A stretch of 64,000 bases of DNA, from positions 1-64,000 of the forward strand of contig JACKCR010000011.1 of NCBI GenBank assembly GCA_020633975.1. The letters are read 5' to 3'. The notes beneath the pieces were generated by a model, which worked only from the letters and a program-made list of their open reading frames with translations, made no database searches and was not told where the DNA came from. Positions 1 through 9,520 of the stretch are shown piece after piece. The number at the start of each line of letters is the position of its first letter. The first letter of the stretch is position 1. Source of the stretch: Candidatus Eiseniibacteriota bacterium (GTDB taxonomy: Bacteria > Eisenbacteria > RBG-16-71-46 > CAIMUX01). The position numbers were made by a program, and so were the translations under genes.

Positions 1-918
1 CAGAATCCGTCGTCACCGGGGCCGGGCGGGTTCCGTGGGGGGCGCAGAATCGTGAACTATCAGGATCCGGCCAGCGAGGGATTGGGACCTGGTGGAGGCG
101 GCTTCGATGGAACGTACGGTAGGCCCGGCAGCTACGCCACGAATGCGGGTGGAGTCTCCGGTCTCACCTATGGAAACGTCCGCATCCTTCCGCTGATCGG
201 GGGCTCGGGCGGCGCTGGTGATCCCAACTGGTGGGACAGTCGTGGAGGTGGTGGAGCCGGTGGTGGAGCCATACTCATCGCTGCCCAGGGGGAGATCAAC
301 ATTGCGAGTTCCGGTCTGATCCTGTGTCGAGGTGGGAACAGTGGGGTTTGTGGAAACGGCAACGAACGACCTGGTGCAGGAAGCGGAGGAGCGATTCGGT
401 TGGTGGCAGATCTCATCTCCGGATCAGCCCCAGGGTTGCGGGCGATCGGTGGCTGTGTCGGCTATAACTCCCAAGGTGGCAACGGCCGCATCCGCCTGGA
501 AGCGAACGCTATCACCATCACGAACCTCCCCGACATCGGCAACGACTGGACCTGGATGCTACCTCCGGAGTTCAACGGAGCCGAGATCTGGCCCGCGGCC
601 GATGCGCCCACGGTGCGGGTCACCTCCATCGGCGGTGAGGACGTACCCATTGACCCCTCGTCTCGTTTCGCCGAGCAGGGAGACGTGTTCCTGACTACTG
701 CCGATTCCGTCGATGTCGTGGTGGAAGCAGAAAACGTTCCTCTCGATTGGACCGTCGTGGTCGAGATCACGCAGCGATCGGGGGACCGTGCCCAGCGCAC
801 TCCCACGACTCTGATTGGGGGCAACGAGCTACTCTCGACCTGGTCCGTGCGAGTTCCGCCACTTCCCGCCACAGACTACGTCGCCGTCCAGGCACGTGCC
901 TACAACGCGAACCCGTAG
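1..918 (+). CDS. Glycine-rich secreted protein, 5' partial
   Basis: The frame is open from base 1, so the N-terminus lies outside the window; the GTG at 52 is only an internal codon. About 305 residues are visible. The first 160 are very rich in Gly-Gly-Ala/Gly-Ser-Gly patches of the GGAGGGAI type, alternating with short hydrophobic strands (ILIAAQGEI, IRLVADL). This pattern is common in large secreted beta-helical or adhesin-like proteins. The last 110 residues look like a beta-sandwich with no named motif. It ends at TAG 916-918 and has no FlgD-like sorting tail. The next gene starts about 120-190 bases downstream on the same strand. A surface role is inferred from composition and the secreted neighbour; the function is unknown. 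Confidence 0.6.
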   Translation, partial: QNPSSPGPGGFRGGRRIVNYQDPASEGLGPGGGGFDGTYGRPGSYATNAGGVSGLTYGNVRILPLIGGSGGAGDPNWWDSRGGGGAGGGAILIAAQGEINIASSGLILCRGGNSGVCGNGNERPGAGSGGAIRLVADLISGSAPGLRAIGGCVGYNSQGGNGRIRLEANAITITNLPDIGNDWTWMLPPEFNGAEIWPAADAPTVRVTSIGGEDVPIDPSSRFAEQGDVFLTTADSVDVVVEAENVPLDWTVVVEITQRSGDRAQRTPTTLIGGNELLSTWSVRVPPLPATDYVAVQARAYNANP

Positions 919-1036
919 TCACACGCTCGCTACGCAGCATCAACGAGCGGAGGGGTGAGCGACGGGCGCGAAATCCGTCCGATCTCGCCTCGAACCGCGG
1001 GAAACGTACGAGCGGAACTCGACGACGGGAGCGCGG

Positions 1037-4000
1037 ATGGAACGAGCAAGAGGCTATCCGACCCACGCGGGTGGCGATCGAAAGCGCGTTGATTGTTCTG
1101 GGATTGTGACGAGAACCGGGGAGCTTGCCCGCGCCCTGAGAAGGTCGCTGCTTCTCAGCGCGCTCTCGCTATCGTCCTTCGCGGCCACCGCACAAGCGGG
1201 CCCAGAACTGACCTACATTCCGGACTCAGTCGATGCCACCGCCGACGGATCCGCGACCATGCTCATCCCGGTCGAGGTTCACAACACCGGCACGGATACG
1301 TTGTCCTGGTCAGTGCGCGCCAACGCGCTGCACTTCGATGGGGTCGACGGTCGTGTCGAGATTCCCGATGGTCCCGGGCTGGATCTCGTGGAGTCGTTGG
1401 ACCGAATCACGATCGAGGCATGGATCCGGGTGGAAGATTGGACGAACGAGTGGGTCTCGGTGGTCGACAAGTACGAGGCAGACTCGGACTTCGGATGGAC
1501 CCTTCAGATTCATCGGAACTCGGGCGTGAATTGGATCTCCTACCCGGACGGGGTCTTCTTCCCCTGGGTTCCGGCGCCGGGTGTCTGGCACCACCTTGCG
1601 TTCACCTATGACGCCGAGGATGGCTTCGCGACTCTGGTTGCGGATGGCACTGCGGAGTTCACTCAGCCGTTCCAAGCAGGGATCCTCGATACGGACGGAG
1701 AGCCTCTCTACCTCGGATACAATCCGTCCGGAGGCGATGAGTACTCGCACGGGGCTGTGCACGATCTTCGCGTATGGAGCGCTGTACGTACCTTCGAGGA
1801 GATCCGCGAGAACCGGTTCACTCGGTTTGGGCCCGATACGCCGGATCTGGTTGGCTACTGGCCTCTCGACGAGGGAGACGGCACCATCGTGCACGACCTC
1901 TCCGCCTTTGCGGTGGACGGGACGCTGCACGGCGGCGCCTCGTGGGGATCCAGCCTCCCCTCCTGGCTCGAGGTCATGGGTAGCGGAGCAGTCCCAGCTG
2001 GCTCGTTCGATGTCTTGGAGCTGCTCCTGGTCCCCACACAAGCGCCCTACGCTCGATCCGAGTTCGAGATTCCCATCCAGACCAACGATCCGGATCACGC
2101 GATCAGCCTCTACCCGGTTGCTTTGACTCGCGATTGGTTCGCCACTGATGCTGTCTCTCGAGAAGCCTCTGTCTTCACCAAGCGTTTCTCGTTCGTGACG
2201 TCGACCGATGCAGTTTCTCGAGAGTTCTCCGCCTTCAACAAGGTCTTCTCGATCGCCCCACAGACGGATGCCACTTCGCGGGAGTTCTCCGTCTTCTCGA
2301 TTCCTCCTCAGCTCGGAACTACGGACGCTGTGTCTCGTGAGTTCACGGCGTTCAACAAGGTGTTCTCCACCGCTCCGCTCACGGACGCGATCTCTCGGGA
2401 GTTCTCCGTGTTCGCGGTGCCCGAGCCGCCCCTCACGCTCGACGCGATCTCGCGCGAGTTCTCGGTCTTCAACAAGGTCTTCTCTACTGCGTCCCTGTCG
2501 GATGCGAACTCGCGCGAGTTCTCCGTCTTCATGAGCCCGTTCGCTGCGTTCAGCGCGAGTGATGCCATTGCGCGTGAGTTCTCCGTCTTCACCGACGCCT
2601 CTGCAGTGAGCGATCCGGGTGACTGCGCCGGAGGGCCGATCCTCTTCACCTGGACTCCCGTCTCGAGCGCGAACGCGTATCGGATCGACCTGGCGACCGA
2701 ACCGACCGAGGGCGGGATCTTCAACTCGATCTTCCTTCCGGACACGACCAGCTATCGGTTCGCTGGGCCGCTCACGGAAGGAGTGACGTACTACGCGCGT
2801 GTCGCTCCGAGCCTCGATGGAGGAAACACCTACGGGGACCCGGGCCTCTTCTCGAACGGTGTGCTCGTAGACCTAACCGCACCAGTCGCCGACCGGCCGG
2901 AACCGAGCGTCGAGGACGTCGTCTTCGTGACGTTGCAGCTCTCGGGCGAGGACAACTTCGGCATCGACGAGTACTTCGTTCAGGTCGACATCACTGATGC
3001 GTTCCAGGATCCGCTGCTCGAGGTCTCTGTGCCTGCCGACCTTGCGTACGTGGAATTCGTGGGTACTGCTGGGGTCACCTACTACGCACGTGTTCGCGCG
3101 AGCGATTGCGCGGAGAACATCGGTGAGTACTCCGCCGTGTCCGTCTTCCAGCTGGGTGAGCCACCCAACCTCGTCGTTACCGAGGTCGATGCTGCCACCG
3201 AGGGGCTGACCGGCTATCTCTTCCCGGTCGAGTACACCGTGCGGAACGTCGGGAACGGAACCGCGTACGGGCCGTGGAAGGACCGGGTTCTCCTGTCCAG
3301 GGATCCCGAGTTCGGGAATGCGGACGACATTCCTCTCGATCCGGTTATTGTTGTTCCTGGGCCGCTCGAGCCGGGCCCTTCCGGCGAGTACTTCCGGGCC
3401 GGATCCTTCTACCTCCCGACCGAACCCGATACCTACTGGGTCGCCGTGGAGACGGACTGGGAGGACCAGGTCGAGGAACTGGATGGCGATGGCAACGACA
3501 ACCGGCTGGAGGCTCCCGAACCCGTCGTCGTGCTGCCCGCACCGCTTCCGAACTTCGAGGTCGACGATCTCGTAGATGTAGTGGGGCCTGTGCAGTCCGG
3601 GTCGAACATCTCGTTCCGGTACACCGTTCGGAACACGGGTACGGGTGCCACGGAAACGACGTCATGGACCGACGCGTTCTTCCTCCTTCGTCCCTCCGAG
3701 GTCGATCCGTTCCAGACTGACGGGTGTCTCGACGGGTACACTCTACTTGGAACCCAAGGTGTGAGCGTCCATCTCGAACCGAACGCAACCTACACCCGTG
3801 ACATTACCGTCCGCCTGCCCGGCGATATCGAAGGCGTGTACCTGCTAGCCGTTCGCACGGACCACCGCTACGACGCGTGCGGAGCCTGCGGGCCCGGCCG
3901 CCGATGCGATGTGGCCGAACTCGACGAGCGAGACAATCACTACATCGGGGATGCGTTCCAGATCCTCTTGGGCGAGCAGCCAGATCTGATCGTGGACGGG

Positions 4001-7000
4001 GACGGGCTCGTGACCCCAACGAAACCCAGCGCAGGTTTCCCGCTGACCGCGGCCTACGACGTGCGGAACCAGGGAGACGCGGTGACCGACACGGGAGCGT
4101 GGGTGGACGAAGTCTACCTGTCGACGGATACGAGTCCGTCGATCTCCACCTCCGACGTCCTCATCGGAACGAAGGTCCGGCAAGCTCCGCCTCTGGACGC
4201 AGGTGACAACTCATCGGAGGAAACGGCGGGAAGGATTCCCTATCCACTGTTTGGCGTCCGGAACGTGAAGGTCCGACTCGATGCGACAAACCTCGTGAGC
4301 GAAGCGGGAGGCGGCGAGTTCAACAACGTTGCGGTCGTGTACGAGGATCTCGAGATCACTCCGACAGGAACGTTCGACATCTACCCCACGTCGATCGAAT
4401 CCGACAGCACGGGCTCCGCCGGCCAGCTCGCTTCGGTAGCTTGGAGTGTCGCCACCGACGAGCTCTTCACGCTGCCGGAGTTCGAGCAGTCGTGGTACGA
4501 CTCGATCTACGTCTCGATCGATCCGACGCTCAGCCCAGACGATATTCCGGTCGCGGGCTTCCGTCAGTCGACCCATCTGCAAGAGGATGGGTCGTATGCG
4601 GTCGAGAACTACTCGCTCACCCGGCAGGTCCGGCTCCCGTCGAACCTCACCGACGGCGAGTACTTTCTCGTCCTCCATGCCAACGCTTCCGGCGGTCTCT
4701 TCGAGTACCAGGATTCTCTCCGTGCCAACGTTCTGGGGGCCGACCGGCCGATCCGGGTCGATACTCGTCTCGCCAACCTCGTACCAGACACGAGCCCGGA
4801 TCCGGCTCGGGCCTTCCCGGATACGGTCTATGCCGGGGAACGGGCGGAGCTCACCTGGCGAGTTCAGAACGATGGCGAGATCGTGACGCCAGTCGATCAC
4901 TGGTGGGATCGAGTCCATCTGTCGACGGTGCCTGGCCTCCAGAGCGATCACGCGAGCTGGGTCCTGATCGAGGAACGCCGGCAGGGAGCCTTGGAGCCAT
5001 CCACACGGTACCAGAAGTCCAAGCAGGCCACGGTTCCACTTGTGTCTCCTGGGTCGTACTACTGGGTTGTTCAGGCGGATGCACGATCCGGGGTGTTGGA
5101 ATCCGACGAGGACGACAACCTGGTCGTGCTGCCCGTCCATGTGACGTCAGATCGTCCAGACCTCGTACCCGACTCCCTCTTCGCCCCCCTCGTCGTCGAG
5201 GCGGGCACTGCCCTGTCCGTGGAGTGGGTCGTCTCCAACGCGGGAACGATCGCTTCGGACGCGGAGGGTTGGCGGGATGAAGTCGGACTGATCGACTCTT
5301 CCGGCGGGTACACCCCGATCGGGCAGGCGAGCTTTGCTGGAGTCCTCACTCCCGGAGAGTCCTACGCACGTGTGCGGAACTTCACGGTTCCGACCACGCT
5401 CGCTGGAGCCTATACCGTCTCGCTCCGGCTCGACGTCAGGCACGGTCTCTATGAACTGAACGAAGGCAACAACCGGCTCGACTTCGCGACCCAGATCGAG
5501 GTTCTCCCGGCACTCGAGCCAGACTTGGATGTGACGCAGCTGGTCTCGGATCCCGGCCCGATCCTGTCCGGCCAGACTCTGGACGCGGAGTGGGTGGTAG
5601 CCAACGTGGGGGCGGGTGATCCCCGCGTGGAGACCCGGAGAGACCGCGCCTACCTCTCCCGCGACCAGTTCTTCGACTCACAGTTCGATCTCTATCTGGG
5701 CGAAGTCGTTCGGCCCAACCCCGGAGCAGGAGAGGCCGACTCGGCGTCTCATCGGTTCGACGTTCCTCTCGGGCCGCAGGGGCCCTACTTCCTGATTCTG
5801 CGGGCCGATGCGACCGGTGCATTGCCGGAATCGGATGAGTCCAACAACTCGGCCATCGCCGGCCTCATCGAGTTCGTGCTTCCCGATTCCGCGGACCTCT
5901 CCTTCGAGTCGGCCGTCGCAACAGGCCCCGTCCTTGCGGGCGAGGAGTTCGAGTTCACCTGGACGGCTCGAAACGACGGAGAGAACACAGTCTTGGGCCG
6001 TTGGTTCGATGACGTCTACCTTTCGGAGGACACGATTCTCGACCCGGAAGACGCCCGCATCGGCTCGTTCCAAAACGACCCGGGTGGAATTCCGCCCGGG
6101 GAGTCGAGAGAGGCTGGTGCCACCGCTCGCGTCCCCGCCGTCGTGCCAGGGGACTACTTCCTGATCGCGGACCTGGACGTCCGGAACGAGATACCGGAGA
6201 CGGATGAGTCCAACAACACGGGACCGTCGCTTCAGCCCGTGAGAGTCGATCTCGTGGAGATCCCCGTAGGAGACGAGATCGTCGACCTGGCTGTCCCTCT
6301 CGAACGCAATCGCTACTACCAGGTCGTGGCCGAGGCGGACTCGGCACTCACCATCGAGTGCGAGGGTCATGAAAGCGACTGGATCCAGCTCTATGTTGCG
6401 CTGGACCGGATTCCGACCCAAGGCAGCTTCGACTATGCCGCCACGGCGTACGGGCGGAACCGACAAGAGATCGAGGTTCCACGGACGGAGGACGGAAGCT
6501 ACTTCGTACTCGCGCGCCGTGCCCGCGGGCCGGAGGCGGCTGACCTGAGGCTCGCTGCCGCCTACACGCCGTTCGCGCTCACGTCGGTGACACCAGGGGT
6601 GGTGGGTAGTGGCATCGTAACGTTCCTTCTCGAAGGCTCTCGCTGGGGCGATCAGACGACGTTCCGACTCGTCCGCGGCCTCACGAGCTTCGACCCGATC
6701 GAAATCGTTCCAGCTGGATCCGGACGGGTCCGTGCTCGGTTCGACCTAGATGGTGCGCCACTCGGGTTGTACGACATGGAGGCACTGGATCCGAATGCGG
6801 GAGCCGCTGTGCTGGAGGAAGCGGTGCGAGTGGAACGAGCGAGCGGGCTCGAAGGCGATCTGGCGTTCGATCTCGGTCCTGCTGTGCGGAAAGGCACCAG
6901 CAGTCGCTCCCAGCTCGTTGCGACCAACCGGAGCAACGTAGATGTCGATGCGATGCTCCTCTTCACCGCGATCAGTGCGGACCCAGATGCCCGCATCTCC

Positions 7001-9520
7001 CTTCCCGTGCTTGCGGACACCTTCGCCACGGCGTCGCAGCGAATCGATCTCCGGCAATCACTCATCCTTCGCTCTCCTCCGGGAGAGATCGGTTCGGAGG
7101 CTCTGGAGGCCTTCGCCTCGAGGTCGTTCCCGGACAGCTCTCTGACTGTCGGATACAACGCGGCGTTCATGACCGAAGACGGGGTCACTGGGTACCTCAC
7201 CGACCTGCTGTCGCAGCTGCGGTTCCAGATCACGGGAGACCCACTGGCGCCGCCCGAGGTTCTCGCGCTCGCGTTGTCGGAATCTGATTGGTCTGATGCG
7301 ATGGACCAAGGCATAGCGAACGTCCTTGGAGTGCTCATGGCGGACTACGGACGCCATGTTTCCATTTGCGCCCTCGTGGACCAGATCCTGGAAGAGGCGT
7401 TTGCTTTCGCTGGACTGACGGAGCCGGGCGAGCTTGCTCGAACCGTTTCCGTGCCTTGCTGCGAGGATCCATGCGCCTGCTTCCCGGAATCGTTCGCCTG
7501 CGAACTCTACTGCTCGTTGACGGATGATGACGGTGGTGGGTGCCCAACGCCCGAGTTCTCCTTCGGAGAGATCGCCTGCCGCGGGGACGGATGCGTCCAG
7601 GAGTGGCCCGCGGTCGCCGCGGACGATCCGAACGAGAAGGGGGGAGAACGGGGTTACGGACCCGAAAACTGGGTTGGGATCGAGGAACCGATCCGGTACC
7701 GGATCTACTTCGAGAACGTTCCCGAGGCGTCTGCTCCGGCCAGCCGCGTGGTAGTGGTCGACGAACTCCAGGATGTGGACTTCAACCCCGGTTCCTTCAT
7801 TCCCACGGCGTTCAACATCGCGGGGACGACCTACGAGATCCCGGGGCGGAATCCGTACTACTACGAGCGGATCGACCTTACGGAAACACGGGGAGTGTTC
7901 GTCGACGTTACCGGCCGGATCGATGTGAGCGAGGACCCGCCCAGGATCGAGTGGTTCTTCCAAACCATCGACCCCGCGACCGGTCGGCCTCCTACGGACC
8001 CGCAGCGAGGATTCCTGCCGCCGAACGTCGAGGCTCCAGAGGGCCAAGCCTTCGTGGAGTTCCTACTCCAGGCGAATGAGCAGGTCGCGTCGGCTAGCAT
8101 CCTCGAGAACACCGCGGGCATCACGTTCGATCAGAACGAAGCGATCGATACGAACTTCCTCCGCTATACGGTCGATGGAGACGTTCCGTTCAGCTCTGTG
8201 GCGTCGCTACCCGATACGATCTACGCGACCACGTTCAACCTGAGTTGGTCGGGTGAGGATCCCAGTGGTGCGTCGGGGCTCAAGTCCTACTCGCTCTATG
8301 TCTCACGGAATGGCGGTCCCTTCGCGCTCGAGGCTGGTGATCTCGAGCAGACCCAGTACGTGTTCACCGGCGAGCCGGGGCTCGACTACGGCTTCTATAC
8401 GATCGCGGTCGACAATGCTGGAAACCGCGAACTCGAGAAGTTCTTCCCGGATGCGACCGTCCACGTTGGGGGTGTGCTCTCCGTTTGGCCGGGTGATACG
8501 GACAACGATGGGGTCGTCACTGAGATGGACGTCCTGCCTCTCGGCATCCACTTCGATCAAGAAGGGCCGCCACGAGCGGATGCAGATCGAAACTGGAGCG
8601 AGCAGTTCTCGGAGGCCTGGACGCCATACGGTGGCACGTTCGCGGATGCGGACGGGGATGGCATGGTCGACGAGTCAGACCTCATCCCGATCGGACTCAA
8701 CTTCGGCCTCAGTCATGACGGCGGTAGCGCGCTACGTCCTCTGGGACGGCCAGTTGTGGGCGATGAGTTCACGGTCCCCCCCGAGGCCGCTCCCGGATCC
8801 GCAGCTGTTCCGTTCTCGACCGGCCCCTCATCGGTCGCACTGACGGGTGAGGAGAACCAGAGAGTCGTAGTCAGATGGGACCCGCCGGGTGCAGGTCCAG
8901 AGTCAGGCACCGGACGGCTCGATGGATTCTCGTTCGCCGTCGAATGGTCCGAAGCATGGGCGCTCGACTCGCTCCTCATCGCGGATGCGGTCGGCGCCGT
9001 GCACGGCGTTCGGTTCGAGCGGCAGGACGACAGCTCTCGTCGGGCCTTCTTCGGATTCTCGGCCCTGGCCCCTGGGGGAGCGATCGGATCAGGTGATCTC
9101 GCCACACTCGTGTTCCGACCGAGCGGCGCAAGTGCCTCGGACATGAATGGGCAGGCTCTTATCCAGAGTCTCCAGCTGGTCCGGTCCTCGATCCGTCAAG
9201 GCGACGAGATTCTCTCGGGCGGGCTCACCATCGGGACAGCGCAGAGCACTCCGCTGGCGTTCTTCGCCTTGCCTCCGCAACCGAACCCGTCGTCGCAACA
9301 GTTCGTGATCCGGTTTGGCTTGCCGGAACAACGGGAAGTCCAGATCGACGTCTTCGATGTAGGTGGGCGACGAGTCCTACGTCCGCTGGAGCGGACGGTG
9401 CTGGAGGCAGGTTGGCACTCCTACAGGATCCCAGTCGAGACGCTCGCCAGCGGCGTCTACTTCTCGCGACTTCGGGCCGGCAACGACGAGAGGTCTGCCA
9501 AGGTGGTGGTGGTCAAATGA
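1037..9520 (+). CDS. Giant secreted protein: LamG, CARDB repeats, dockerin, FlgD-like tail
   Basis: The product is 2827 aa from the ATG at 1037. The GTG at 1106 is a likelier start because it gives a compact signal peptide (MTRTGELARALRRSLLLSA then hydrophobic, ending near AQA-G). Modules in order: a LamG/concanavalin-like domain (about residues 90-300, HFDGVDGRVEIP, WHHLAFTYD); eight DA-x-SREFSVF repeats (371-518); a fibronectin-like stretch; about eight CARDB modules (roughly 710-1730, recurring YTVRNxG and WxDxVYLS); a PPC-like domain; a Cys-rich patch near 2140-2190; a dockerin-type pair of calcium loops (DTDNDGVV and DADGDGMV, about 2485-2560); and a FlgD-like Ig tail ending in KVVVVK. 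It is probably exported and displayed at the surface or in the matrix. Its stop overlaps the next start (ATGA). Ligands are unknown. Confidence 0.85.
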   Translation: MERARGYPTHAGGDRKRVDCSGIVTRTGELARALRRSLLLSALSLSSFAATAQAGPELTYIPDSVDATADGSATMLIPVEVHNTGTDTLSWSVRANALHFDGVDGRVEIPDGPGLDLVESLDRITIEAWIRVEDWTNEWVSVVDKYEADSDFGWTLQIHRNSGVNWISYPDGVFFPWVPAPGVWHHLAFTYDAEDGFATLVADGTAEFTQPFQAGILDTDGEPLYLGYNPSGGDEYSHGAVHDLRVWSAVRTFEEIRENRFTRFGPDTPDLVGYWPLDEGDGTIVHDLSAFAVDGTLHGGASWGSSLPSWLEVMGSGAVPAGSFDVLELLLVPTQAPYARSEFEIPIQTNDPDHAISLYPVALTRDWFATDAVSREASVFTKRFSFVTSTDAVSREFSAFNKVFSIAPQTDATSREFSVFSIPPQLGTTDAVSREFTAFNKVFSTAPLTDAISREFSVFAVPEPPLTLDAISREFSVFNKVFSTASLSDANSREFSVFMSPFAAFSASDAIAREFSVFTDASAVSDPGDCAGGPILFTWTPVSSANAYRIDLATEPTEGGIFNSIFLPDTTSYRFAGPLTEGVTYYARVAPSLDGGNTYGDPGLFSNGVLVDLTAPVADRPEPSVEDVVFVTLQLSGEDNFGIDEYFVQVDITDAFQDPLLEVSVPADLAYVEFVGTAGVTYYARVRASDCAENIGEYSAVSVFQLGEPPNLVVTEVDAATEGLTGYLFPVEYTVRNVGNGTAYGPWKDRVLLSRDPEFGNADDIPLDPVIVVPGPLEPGPSGEYFRAGSFYLPTEPDTYWVAVETDWEDQVEELDGDGNDNRLEAPEPVVVLPAPLPNFEVDDLVDVVGPVQSGSNISFRYTVRNTGTGATETTSWTDAFFLLRPSEVDPFQTDGCLDGYTLLGTQGVSVHLEPNATYTRDITVRLPGDIEGVYLLAVRTDHRYDACGACGPGRRCDVAELDERDNHYIGDAFQILLGEQPDLIVDGDGLVTPTKPSAGFPLTAAYDVRNQGDAVTDTGAWVDEVYLSTDTSPSISTSDVLIGTKVRQAPPLDAGDNSSEETAGRIPYPLFGVRNVKVRLDATNLVSEAGGGEFNNVAVVYEDLEITPTGTFDIYPTSIESDSTGSAGQLASVAWSVATDELFTLPEFEQSWYDSIYVSIDPTLSPDDIPVAGFRQSTHLQEDGSYAVENYSLTRQVRLPSNLTDGEYFLVLHANASGGLFEYQDSLRANVLGADRPIRVDTRLANLVPDTSPDPARAFPDTVYAGERAELTWRVQNDGEIVTPVDHWWDRVHLSTVPGLQSDHASWVLIEERRQGALEPSTRYQKSKQATVPLVSPGSYYWVVQADARSGVLESDEDDNLVVLPVHVTSDRPDLVPDSLFAPLVVEAGTALSVEWVVSNAGTIASDAEGWRDEVGLIDSSGGYTPIGQASFAGVLTPGESYARVRNFTVPTTLAGAYTVSLRLDVRHGLYELNEGNNRLDFATQIEVLPALEPDLDVTQLVSDPGPILSGQTLDAEWVVANVGAGDPRVETRRDRAYLSRDQFFDSQFDLYLGEVVRPNPGAGEADSASHRFDVPLGPQGPYFLILRADATGALPESDESNNSAIAGLIEFVLPDSADLSFESAVATGPVLAGEEFEFTWTARNDGENTVLGRWFDDVYLSEDTILDPEDARIGSFQNDPGGIPPGESREAGATARVPAVVPGDYFLIADLDVRNEIPETDESNNTGPSLQPVRVDLVEIPVGDEIVDLAVPLERNRYYQVVAEADSALTIECEGHESDWIQLYVALDRIPTQGSFDYAATAYGRNRQEIEVPRTEDGSYFVLARRARGPEAADLRLAAAYTPFALTSVTPGVVGSGIVTFLLEGSRWGDQTTFRLVRGLTSFDPIEIVPAGSGRVRARFDLDGAPLGLYDMEALDPNAGAAVLEEAVRVERASGLEGDLAFDLGPAVRKGTSSRSQLVATNRSNVDVDAMLLFTAISADPDARISLPVLADTFATASQRIDLRQSLILRSPPGEIGSEALEAFASRSFPDSSLTVGYNAAFMTEDGVTGYLTDLLSQLRFQITGDPLAPPEVLALALSESDWSDAMDQGIANVLGVLMADYGRHVSICALVDQILEEAFAFAGLTEPGELARTVSVPCCEDPCACFPESFACELYCSLTDDDGGGCPTPEFSFGEIACRGDGCVQEWPAVAADDPNEKGGERGYGPENWVGIEEPIRYRIYFENVPEASAPASRVVVVDELQDVDFNPGSFIPTAFNIAGTTYEIPGRNPYYYERIDLTETRGVFVDVTGRIDVSEDPPRIEWFFQTIDPATGRPPTDPQRGFLPPNVEAPEGQAFVEFLLQANEQVASASILENTAGITFDQNEAIDTNFLRYTVDGDVPFSSVASLPDTIYATTFNLSWSGEDPSGASGLKSYSLYVSRNGGPFALEAGDLEQTQYVFTGEPGLDYGFYTIAVDNAGNRELEKFFPDATVHVGGVLSVWPGDTDNDGVVTEMDVLPLGIHFDQEGPPRADADRNWSEQFSEAWTPYGGTFADADGDGMVDESDLIPIGLNFGLSHDGGSALRPLGRPVVGDEFTVPPEAAPGSAAVPFSTGPSSVALTGEENQRVVVRWDPPGAGPESGTGRLDGFSFAVEWSEAWALDSLLIADAVGAVHGVRFERQDDSSRRAFFGFSALAPGGAIGSGDLATLVFRPSGASASDMNGQALIQSLQLVRSSIRQGDEILSGGLTIGTAQSTPLAFFALPPQPNPSSQQFVIRFGLPEQREVQIDVFDVGGRRVLRPLERTVLEAGWHSYRIPVETLASGVYFSRLRAGNDERSAKVVVVK
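2147..2590 (+). repeat. Eight in-frame copies of a 57/60-bp coding repeat
   Basis: Eight copies start at 2147, 2207, 2267, 2324, 2384, 2441, 2501 and 2561, so the period is 60 or 57 bases (20 or 19 residues). The core is Asp-Ala-x-Ser-Arg-Glu-Phe-Ser-Val-Phe. In copies 2, 4 and 6 it is followed by Asn-Lys-Val-Phe-Ser. Codons differ between copies (tctcgagag, tcgcgcgag), so protein-level conservation looks older than any recent DNA duplication. The fixed spacing suggests a stacked beta-hairpin or linker fibre between the LamG domain and the CARDB array. Confidence 0.9.
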
